Shown piece after piece: positions 37,767-46,957 of a stretch of 64,000 bases of DNA. The stretch is from Nymphaea colorata. Taxonomy: Eukaryota > Streptophyta > Magnoliopsida > Nymphaeales > Nymphaeaceae. A program made the translations under genes and the position numbers. Location: the NCBI RefSeq assembly GCF_008831285.2, contig NC_045138.2:22601934-22665933 (forward strand), given 5' to 3'. The number at the start of each line of letters is the position of its first letter. Position 1 is the first letter of the stretch. The notes under the pieces were generated by a model, which was not told where the DNA came from, searched no databases, and worked only from the letters and a program-made list of their open reading frames with translations.

Positions 37767-38232
37767 TGTAAGATCATTTGGGGGGCCGGCATATGTCTAT
37801 GAGTAATTTCAGACATTATGGCTGTCTTAATGTAAATATCTGCTTAAGTGATTGCATTTCGGAATATTGCGTCATTTTAGATGGTATGGGGTAATTTTGA
37901 AATGTATAGATATCAGTACGAAATTACGGACTCTTTGATGGGTGGAATCCGTAATTGTCCTTATTATAAAATGGTAGTGGTCCCTAGGGTCGTGCAAGGG
38001 TTGCCTGAAACATTGGTTTCTATGGTTTTCCTCTTCCCCATTTGAGAGAGACTTCAAGCCGCCGCACGTACCCTGGAAGACCCTGCTGTGATCTTCCCCA
38101 TCAGATGGATTCAGATACGCTTCCGCTTCAATTTAAGGTTTCGTTTATTTCAATGATTTAGCATGAGCATGATTCTGTTTTAGGGTATATACGTTTGGTT
38201 TTGTATATGCGTTATGGGGAGAAATCCCAACA
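37767..38232 (+). repeat. 5' LTR of the Copia element
   Basis: Begins TGTAAGATCATTTGG and ends CCCAACA, with the canonical TG...CA termini. It is paired with 43363-43836. Confidence 0.95.
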
Positions 38233-38234
38233 AT

Positions 38235-38247
38235 TGGTATCAGAGCC
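38235..38247 (+). other. Primer binding site (initiator tRNA-Met)
   Basis: TGGTATCAGAGCC, two bases inside the 5' LTR, is complementary to the 3' end of plant initiator tRNA-Met, the usual Copia primer. Confidence 0.93.
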
Positions 38248-38339
38248 TTTGTTCTTTATTAAATCGTTGATTTTTGGTGATTTTTTGTGTTCTTGCCGTT
38301 CAGATGTTCCCCATTTGGTTCTTCGGCTGCAAGCTTTTC

Positions 38340-39130
38340 AAAAATTTTAGGTTGAGGGCGTGCGACGGAAGCCGTCGGGCTTCCGTTGCAGCCATCAGGA
38401 GGATCGGAGAAGGGGACGAAAGGATCGGCCGGCGTCAGTCGCCGTTGGGCGATGGCGGGCCTCCTGCCGTTGGGGCGTGTCCCTGCCTGCGGCCACCCAC
38501 GCCGTTGGGTGGCCTGTCGGTGCTCTCCGCGTATCCGTTGCAGCCATATGAAGCCGACGCATAAGGAAACCAACGCATAAGGAAAGGGGACGCCGGGTTC
38601 CACCGTTTTGGCGGCCGACGGACGGCCGTTAGGCGACGGCCGGTTTCTGTCGTCCTGGCGGGACTCGCCGGCGGTGGCTCCCTTGCGTCGGGCGTTGCAG
38701 CCATTGAAGAAGAACGGGAAAGGGGCAGTGGGATGGCGACGGCAGGGAGAGGTGATGGCCGGCAAAGGGCGACTGCCGGTGACTCAGCTGTCGCCGGACG
38801 GGCCCGTGCGACCCACCGCCATCCACCCATAGTCACCGGCGACCCACCGGTGGCCTCCTCGCCGCTTCAGCAACCGCCCAAATCTTAAAAAGGGGCAGAA
38901 TATAGAAGAAGGGGAAACCGACCATAATCGACCGGTTTCCGGCGGGCGTCGGCCCGCCATCGTGGCAGCCGACGTCCGACGACATTGGCGGCACCTGCCG
39001 GTGGAGCTTCACCGCCCGCCAGCTGTTCGGCAGGCAAGCGGTGGAGGCGACGCCCGCGACCGCTCGCGCGGTCAAGCAGGAGGGTCGGCCCGGGTCGGGT
39101 CTTGACAGACCCGATCCGGATCCATCATCT
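38340..39130 (+). other. GC-rich leader of the Copia element
   Basis: About 800 bp are strikingly GC-rich beside AT-rich surroundings. The word GTTGCAGCCAT recurs three times (about 38383, 38537 and 38694). Frames of 130-190 codons are open on both strands, as expected from stop-poor GC-rich DNA, and none resembles gag. It may be expanded untranslated leader or foreign DNA picked up by the element. Confidence 0.55.
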
Positions 39131-39236
39131 TTAGAAAAAAAAAAAAAAACATTTTGCCGCCTCGCGCCCGAGCCCCTGCGTTTGATTTTTGAACCGGGTC
39201 GGGTCCTCCCGTATCCATGCAGTTTAACTTTTGAGA

Positions 39237-39600
39237 AACGGTTCATCCTTGTCAAACCAGTTCTGAAAAGAGTCGAACCGGTTTGTTCAGTTTCAGACCG
39301 ATTCAGTTTGTTTTTAGACCGGTTCGGACCTTTCAGATCCGATTCGGACCGTTTTGGGACCGGTTCATTCAGTTTTGGAATCGATTCTAGCATTTAGAAC
39401 CGATTAAGTTGATTTTCGAACCGATTCGGGCATTTTCAGACCGGTTCACTTGATATTTAGACCGATTCAGGGCTTTTCAGACCGGTTCATTGAGCTCTGA
39501 AACCGTTTTTAGCCAATTTTAACCGGTTCAATGGGTTTTAGAACCAATACGGTCCATTTTTTACCGGTACGTCCAATTTTTAGACTGGTTCAGCCCTATG
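39237..39600 (+). repeat. Degenerate minisatellite, period about 20-21 bp, core [G/A]ACCG[G/A]TTC
   Basis: Copies of the core begin near 39275, 39297, 39317, 39337, 39358, 39380, 39397, 39418, 39438, 39459, 39479, 39501, 39521, 39541, 39562 and 39582. Each is followed by a variable piece and TTTTAGA. Weaker copies extend on both sides, to about 39090 and 39700. The core GAACCGGTTC is itself a palindrome. Confidence 0.85.
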
Positions 39601-40172
39601 TAGGGGCATGTGGGTGTTCTAATTATGGTTTAAGAATGGTACGGGCCATTTTAAGGCCGATTCAGTAGTTCTTGACCCTCTTAAGCACGATTATGATACC
39701 GGTTTATAAATTTTGAACACTTTTGGGCCCCTTTTATTGGATCATTTTGGTTTTGGAATCAATATAGGGCAAATTTGTATGTAAATTTTAATTCATGTTT
39801 TGCATGTTATTAAAATTATGTATGTGCTTTAGATGAATGTTTGGATTATGAATTTGATCTTTGGCCATGTCTGTTGTTTGAAATGAGTAAGTTTGTATTT
39901 TATGTCGCCAAAGTGACTTCTGTTGTACGAATTTGCTTGTTTTAAACATTAGATGATAGTATACTTGATCCATGCAGACAATGATCAGCCCAAAGGAGGA
40001 TTGTTGTTTGGTCAGGTTTAAGTGTACAGGGCAATGAATATGTGATAATTTTTCAGGTTTCCATGTGAATAGCAAGTCAATCCTAAGATAGGTTCGTTGT
40101 TTGATAGGGTTAATTATCTATATTCATTGTTGACCAAGAATGCCACTTGCAGTTAATATTTCAATCTAAAGA

Positions 40173-40640
40173 TTGGATATTAGCGTTGCATCGGTACCTT
40201 GTGATGGGTTTTGGGCCGTTGTGTTTAAATTCATTTATATTTGTTATTTCATCTTTGTACATGTATTGATTGTGAGCATGCTTTGGTTTGTTCTTTGTAC
40301 AGTGAGTTCTGCTTCCATGATATTTGCAAATTTGAGTACTATTACTGAGATGAATGATTCGATTCTTATAAGTAAGAAAAGAAAGACTGTTATAGAAGTT
40401 GCCGTTGACCAATCATCCGTTAAGAAACAGAAGAAGCATAAGGAAGACCTTTTAGGTTGCTTCTTTTGTAAGGGTAAAGGTCATATAAAGAATGATTGTA
40501 CTAAGTTTCACGCATGGCGTGAAAAGAAGGGTACATTTCTCACTTTGGTTTGTTTTGAGGTTAATTTAACTTCAGTACCCAAAAATACTTAGTGGGTAGA
40601 TTCAGGTGCTACTACTCACATAAGTGGTCTCTATGCAAGG
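40173..40640 (+). pseudogene. Copia gag zinc knuckle and protease start, broken
   Basis: A CCHC knuckle (CFFCKGKGHIKNDC) lies at about 40459-40500. It is followed by the HAWREKKG and CFEVNLTSVP context typical of this Copia family. An in-frame stop then precedes the protease motif WVDSGATTHIS at about 40591-40625. The upstream gag domain is absent. Confidence 0.85.
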
Positions 40641-41019
40641 CTGCCTAAATTGTCAAACGCCAATTGATGCTGAAAGATTTATCTATGTGGGCGATAGCAA
40701 GAAGGCGAAGGTTGAAACTATAGCAGATTTTCGGTTATTGTTAAAGACTGGTTGTTATTTGAATTTGACAGAAACTTATGTGGTACCGTCTTTTAGACAG
40801 AATTTGGTTTATATTTTCTCACTGGACAAATTTGGTTATTATTGTTCATTTGGAGGAAATAAATTTAAGTAGTTTGTGCATTCAAATTTGAATTTCACTG
40901 GTTCTTTGTCTTCTAGCGATAACATTTATTTGCTTGATATGGTTGTTTCATATAATGAAACCTTGCATGTTACGTCTAGTGGTACTAAAAAAAAATTAGC
41001 CAAAGAGAATTCTGCTATG

Positions 41020-41150
41020 TTATGGCATTAGCGCTTAGGACATATCTCTGAAAAGAGAATATAAAGGCTTATGTCGAAAGGAATTCTTGAGTCCCTTGAT
41101 TTTGCAAACTTTAATGTTTGCACTGATTGTATAAAGGGAAAATGAACAAA
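41020..41150 (+). pseudogene. Copia pre-integrase fragment; integrase core deleted
   Basis: WH-RLGHISEKRI (with a stop in place of one residue) and LMSKGILESLDFANF match the GAG_pre-integrase region. Within about 60 bp the sequence passes to the linker before RT (FFEKEKAHFFKDIEF). The integrase catalytic core, about 1 kb in intact elements, is therefore deleted. Confidence 0.75.
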
Positions 41151-41579
41151 CATTAAGGGGTTATAAGTTTTATAATCCATTCAGTAGGTCTTTCTTTGAA
41201 AAGGAAAAAGCTCATTTCTTTAAGGATATTGAGTTTGGGGGAGGTGATTAGGTTAAACACATTGCCTTTGAAGAGGGACCTGAGTCCACTCTATTCAGAA
41301 GAAGGCAATGATGTAGATCTTCCTACTGGAAAACAAACTCAACAACCTCAAGAAAATCAAACAGAGGTACCACTGAGAAGATCCACTAGAGAGAGGAGAA
41401 ATACAATTTCAAATGATTTTGTCTATCTCCAAGAACATGATGTTGATATGGTCTTAATGGAGGATGATCTTGTCAACCTCCAGTAAGCAATAAAGAGTTC
41501 TAAATCTCTTAAGTGGATAGATGCCATGAATGAGGAAATAAAGTCCATGATGGACAATGACGTATGAGATGTTGTTCCC

Positions 41580-42594
41580 TTGCCTGAAGGTGTGAAACCC
41601 ATTGGTTGTAAATGGATATTTAAAACCAAGAGTGATTCATTAGGAAACATCGAAAGGTATAAGGTACGTCTTGTTGCAAAGGACTTTACTCAAAAGGAAG
41701 GCATTGATTATACAGAGACTTTCTCTCCAGTTTCATCGAAAGACTCCTTCAGGACCATAATGGCACTTGTGGCTCATTTTGACTTAGAGCTGCATCAGAT
41801 GGATGTTAAGACAGCGTTTGTAAATGGAGACATTGATGAAACGATATATATGGTGCAACCAAAAAACTTTGCTTCAGGAAATGCAAAGAAAATGGTTTGC
41901 AAACTTAAGAAATCCATCTATGGGCTAAAGCAAGATTCCTGTCAATGGTATTACAAACTTCATCAAGTTATAGTTTCTTTTGGTTTCGAAACTAATATGA
42001 TTGATGAATGTGTATACCAAAAGTTCAGTGGGGGCAAATTTATCTTTTTGGTTTTATATGTCATTAATATATTGCTAGCAAGTAATAATGTAGGCATATT
42101 GCATGAAACTAAGATTTTTTGTCAAATGTAGGCATATTGCATGAAACTAAGATTTTTTGTCAACAAAGTTTGACATGAAGGATCTTGGCTGTGCATCTTT
42201 TGTATTGGAAATCCAAATATTTCGAGATCGTTCTTGGGGTATTTTTGGATTATCACAAAAGGCCTACATTGATAAGGTGCTTCAGCGATATGACATGAAG
42301 GATTGTAAACCAAGAGATACTCCAGTTGCTAAAAGAGATAAGTTTAGTCTCAAACAGTGCCCTAAAAGTGAAATCGAATCTAAGGAAATGGAAAGGATTC
42401 CCTATTTGTCTATTGTGGGAAGCCTTATGTATGCTCAGGTTTGTACTCATTTGGATATTGCATTTATCATTGGAATGTTAGGCAGATACTTAAGTGATCC
42501 TGGTATGGATCATTGGGAAGCAGCCAAAATGGTATTGAGGTACTTACAAAGAACAAAAGGTTTTATGCTCACATACAGGAAGTCAAACCAGTGA
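41580..42594 (+). pseudogene. Copia reverse transcriptase, frameshifted
   Basis: GCKWIFKTKSD, RLVAKDFTQKEGIDYTETFSPV and QMDVKTAFVNGD identify the Copia RT. The YVDD catalytic box is degraded: it reads YVIN, so the aspartates are lost. A 38-bp tandem duplication (42088-42125 and 42126-42163), not a multiple of three, then shifts the frame. The second part continues from FDMKDLGCASFVLEI through WEAAKMVLRYLQRTKG. Confidence 0.93.
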
Positions 42595-42970
42595 GAGATC
42601 ATTGGGTATTCAGATTCTGACTTTGCTGGGTGCCAAGATAATGACATTCAATTAGGTTTTGTGATTGCAGAATTTTGTCACGAGGCTGCGCATTATGTAT
42701 GGTATAAAAAGACCACTAAGGGTGTTGTGTGACAATAATTCAGCAGTCATGTACTCTTATAACAGCCACAGTATATCAAAGTCGAAGTACATCGACATTA
42801 AGTTTTTTGGGCTGTTAAAGAGGGGATACAGAATGGTCAGGTGTCTTTAGAGCATATTGGGACAAACTCTATGATTGCGGATCCGCTTACCAAGGGTTTA
42901 ACACATAAGGTCTTTCACGAACATGTTGTTCATATGGGGGTGTTATCCTTGGATGATGTGCTGGTTTAGT
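42595..42970 (+). pseudogene. Copia RNase H remnant
   Basis: YSDSDFAGCQDN, VLCDNNSAV and MIADPLTKGL are RNase H and C-terminal pol blocks. They fall in different frames, with a deletion between the first two. Confidence 0.8.
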
Positions 42971-43345
42971 AGGAGTTTGTATTTTGTTTGCTCTAATGTA
43001 TGGACACATATTCAGTTTTCTGCAGAATAAAGTTTAAAGTTCTTTGGTTCCATTCTGTGTTTAGGTTTTTATCTTCATAAGGTTTTAAAGTTGGACCAGT
43101 TGAGAATAGACATGTTGTAATCACATTGCATGTAATTCTCATGCTATACATCCATATCAGATTTATGTCATTGGTTATGTTAACATTTGTGATCATTGAA
43201 GGTTTAGCTAATTTTGATATCGCGAAAGCCGCTTTGGTTATATGTTGATATGATCATGGACGAGATTGGTGAAATGACATTTAATAAGATAGCAGTTATG
43301 AGCTCTTAAGGCTTTGTGTAATGTCTGAATGTATTAAGACATATT

Positions 43346-43362
43346 TGGCCCAAGTGGGAGAT
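43346..43362 (+). other. Polypurine tract of the Copia element
   Basis: AAGTGGGAGATT lies immediately before the 3' LTR, in the position used to prime plus-strand DNA. Confidence 0.8.
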
Positions 43363-43836
43363 TGTAAGATCATTTGGTGGGCTGGCATATGTCTATGAAG
43401 AATTTCAGACACTATGGCTGTCTTAATGTAAATATCCGCTTAAGTGATTGCATTTCGGGATATTACGTCATTTTAGATGGTATGGGGTAATTTTGAAATG
43501 TATAGATACCGGTACGGAATTACGGACTCTTTGATGGGTAGAATCCGTAATTGTCCTTATTATAAAATGGTAGTGGTCCCTGGGGTCGTGCAAGGGTTGC
43601 CTGAAACATTGGTTTCTATGGTTTTCCTCTTCCCCATCTGAGAGAGACCTCAAGCGCGCCGCACGTACCCTGGAAGACTCTGCTGCGATCTTCCTGTGCA
43701 CCAGATCAGATGGATTCAGGTATGCTTCTGCTTCAGTTTAAGGTTTCGTTTATTTCAATGATTTAGCATGAGCATGATCCTGTTTTAGGTATATACGTTT
43801 GGTTTTGTATATGCGTTATGGGGAGAAATCCCAATA
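43363..43836 (+). repeat. 3' LTR of the Copia element
   Basis: Matches the 5' LTR throughout. It has a short replacement around 43690-43705 and ends CCCAATA, so the terminal CA has mutated to TA. Confidence 0.95.
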
Positions 43837-45499
43837 ATTTAGGGATACAAAACTGGTTGAATGAGCGCTACGAGTGAAGCCCCTTAACCATTTTTATTTA
43901 ATTTTAAACTTTTTTAATTAAAGAAACTAATAAGCCAAAATTTGTTCTTGAGGCCTACACCTCAAGCATGGAATGTGCCACAAATGGATGGAAGCATACG
44001 CCTCTACGAAATTGAGGCACACTCTTCAGGGATGTGTGCGCCTCACTGCCTTACCTCAAGGCGTTTTTTGTAGAAAACGCTTTCAGTAGTGTATTTTTAG
44101 TGTGAAGCGTATGCTTCTTTATTTTTGTTGTCGATTTCTTCAATGACGTTTTAGTGACATTATTTCTTCTGACATTTCTCTTCATATAATTAATGCAAAC
44201 TTAAGCTTTTACTAACATTTATTGTGCGTAAGTAAATGGCATGTCATTGTGGTGACTAGTATATGATGAATATGAAGAGATGAGACAATGACATTAATGG
44301 TATTTCTGGATGCTAAGAAGATGGGAGATTTAGATGAAATAAGACCAATTTTGAGCTCTTGTTTATGGGGAAAAATTACTTTGGAAGTGGTCCAAAACAA
44401 CAATCCATCTTAGGTTGGGTTTAGAGGCAAAACGTAGGGTTTGCAACTACAAATGAATGAATTGGGGTACCGAACATTAGTCTACTATGTAATAGTGAAG
44501 GAGAGCAGAATTTCTCTATATCTTATTGATTATGCAGAAACTTACACATAAATTGGGTAACATCTTATTTAGTAAAAGATCAAAAATCAACAACTGCAAA
44601 CAAGATTCTATTCAAAGTAAAAATCTGGTGACTGACTTTTCTTCAGAAGACAATGTACACCCTATTATGAAAAGTTTAGTGTTGTATTAAAGAATGTTAG
44701 GGACTTTTCAGGACTTATGAATGATGAGGTTGTCTAAATAATGGATTGTCCTAATTTTTACCTTTTTATGAGGTTAACTAAAACTGTTAGAAAGCGTGTT
44801 AGGATCCATCAAACTAGAGTTTGAACCCGATCTCTAAATGTATCAAGTTATTACTGTGGTATTAAAAGTACAATTCAACTCTTGAACATAGGTTTCTATA
44901 CATTCAGATACATGTGCTTTAGGGGGTGAACTATAATACCATTTTATTGGAAGTTCATTCTCATATTAAAGATTGTGAGACATCTCAAGGATTCATAAAG
45001 AGAGTTGTTTAAGTGTTAGATTCTCATGATTCCTAGTCATTTCAAGGTTAGAACTAAAGTTGCTAAGAAGGGCATTGAGATCTGTCAAATAAGGGCCTAA
45101 GTCAGGTGTGGGAGTGGGTTGAATTTGTTACATGCACAGATTTTGGTTTTCATGTACTAAGTTGTACATGATAAGCTACTAAGTTGTACATGATAAGCAC
45201 CATAGAAATTTGATGTAAGGCTAGAATGCAAATTAAAACTTGATAGAGGGTATTAGAGATGATTGTGCTTAAGATTCAAGTCTAAAGTTATGATCCATAT
45301 TCTTATCATCCAAGTTTATTACATTACTATATAATATTCAATATTGTCCCTTAACTTTTATAATTATGGTTACTTCTTTAAAATTGAAGAGTATTTTTTG
45401 TTTAAACGGACTTACCACATACTCCATTTTTTGAATAAAAGGTGAAATCAGTAAAGACTTTAAATCTTCTTCTTGTTGTTGTTGTTTTTCTTCACATCT

Positions 45500-45500
<1 letters not shown>

Positions 45501-45542
<42 letters not shown>
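45501..45542. repeat. Compound (GT)n(GA)n microsatellite
   Basis: Twelve GT repeats run into about nine GA repeats without interruption. Confidence 0.97.
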
Positions 45543-46446
45543 ACAAACTTGTAGAAAGAAGAGAAACCAACTATGGTGATACAGCTCCTACAAGTACATA
45601 CCACTAGCAGCTTTATTTTTCTCAAAATAAAAGAGAAAGGAGTTAGGAAGCATGAATATCTAACAAGCCCTTATTTGGCAGTTCTTATAAAATGTGAGGC
45701 TCTTAAGATCAAAGCCAAAACAAGTGAGCCCTCACAGAAGTTATGAGCAAAAGTAGGGCCATAGTGAAAAAATTTTAAGTCAATTTTTCAAATTTTTACA
45801 ATAAAATCCATATCCTTCTATATTTCAGTTAAAAACCTAGAGATTTTTGCTCTTCAATACGTTTATTCTTTCAAGAAAAATGCAAAGTTAACAATTGATT
45901 TGTCTTTTATTTTATAGATTATGAGATATATCTATACATTAGAAAAATATCGTCACCCATAGAAGTCTAACCTTACCTTTACCGTAAATGATAGGGCGAA
46001 CCTCGCTTCCTTTTGGAAGGTAAGGGTCCAAGATAAAAAGGGTCGGCCCTCGGCAGATGACGACTCAGATTTTTTCTTATTTTCTATAATGATTTTTTGA
46101 AAAATGATATATATATTCAAAGAGGAGATTGTTGGAGAATTTAATGGAAAAAGTTGGGCAGTTGATGTTGGCCCATTTGTTGGCCATTAATTAATTTTTT
46201 CCGGCGAGCCCATTGGTATTGTTTTTTTTTCAACCAAATGAAATTAAAGGGGGCGTTTGAACGACATTCCAGTATAGTTTTTTATGTGTTTGGATGATAG
46301 TAAAATTGGATTTGAAAAGGAGAAAACCTGACCTTTCAAGGTATTCAGGAACGAAAAAGAAAAAGTTTAAACAGGTTTTCAAAGCTCATTTAAAAACTAT
46401 GTAGTTGTTTTAAGGAACGTAACATCATTGAGTGGCAATATGGCTT

Positions 46447-46530
46447 ATATTGAAGAGATTCTAGGTCTAAATCCCATGATCATTTATGATATTGAAGAGA
46501 TTCTAGGTCTAAATCCCATGATCATTTATG
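46447..46530. repeat. 42-bp perfect tandem duplication
   Basis: Units 46447-46488 and 46489-46530 are identical by eye, each beginning ATATTGAAGAGATTCTAGG. This suggests a recent replication-slippage or repair event. Confidence 0.95.
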
Positions 46531-46957
46531 CTATGGTGCATTATCCTGATGTATTATTCTTTGTATTATTCTTCTGTACAATACAATAAGTCCACGAGCA
46601 GAGTCCGAAACTTGAACTCCTAATTAAAATTAGAAATGTTTTTAATATAAAATAAAAAATTTAAAATAAAATATATTTTTAATAATAAAATATACGATAT
46701 AATATACCGTCGGGTACCCGAACTCTATGCCTATTTTGGCTGGTTTAACAGTAATTTTGAAACCTTTGTGGCGAAGCAGCTGCAGCCCATCCAGTTTTTT
46801 AAAATGTCACCACTAGTCCTACCCAGAGTCCAAAGCGCGTATGTCTAATCCAAGTGGCGGACTTCCTTGACGGCCAAGGAAATTAAACCTTCCGCCCCTG
46901 AACGCTTCTGCCCTGTTTCTTTTTCAGAGCTCGAGGGAGAGGTAGGCTCTGGCGACG

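Larger units (their letters stand above)
37767..43836 (+). mobile_element. Ty1/Copia LTR retrotransposon, complete ends, defective interior (6.07 kb)
   Basis: The element has two LTRs (466 and 474 bp), a PBS, a PPT and a perfect 5-bp target duplication ATTTA (37762-37766 and 43837-43841). The order CCHC, protease, pre-integrase, RT, RNase H defines the Copia superfamily, where integrase precedes RT. Most of gag and the whole integrase core are missing, and stops and frameshifts interrupt pol. It can only have moved with proteins supplied in trans, if at all, in its present form. The LTRs differ at roughly 25 positions by eye, which implies an old insertion. Confidence 0.95.
43842..46957. other. 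Intergenic spacer between the Copia element and bZIP60
   Basis: No gene was recognised. It contains a 22-bp tandem duplication (45155-45176 and 45177-45198), a compound (GT)12(GA)9 microsatellite at 45501-45542 and a 42-bp tandem duplication (46447-46488 and 46489-46530). An AT-rich stretch at 46620-46730 ends in CGGGTACCCG, resembling 23260-23360. Confidence 0.6.

Noticed and set aside
38259..39397. Frames of 130-190 codons in the GC-rich leader as gag or host genes
   Set aside because: Long frames are open on both strands at once, as expected from GC-rich stop-poor DNA, and none contains gag-like or other known motifs.
46700..46957. ER-stress elements (ERSE or UPRE) in the bZIP60 promoter
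   Set aside because: No CCAAT-N10-CACG, ATTGG-N2-CACG or TGACGTG match was found by eye in the proximal region.
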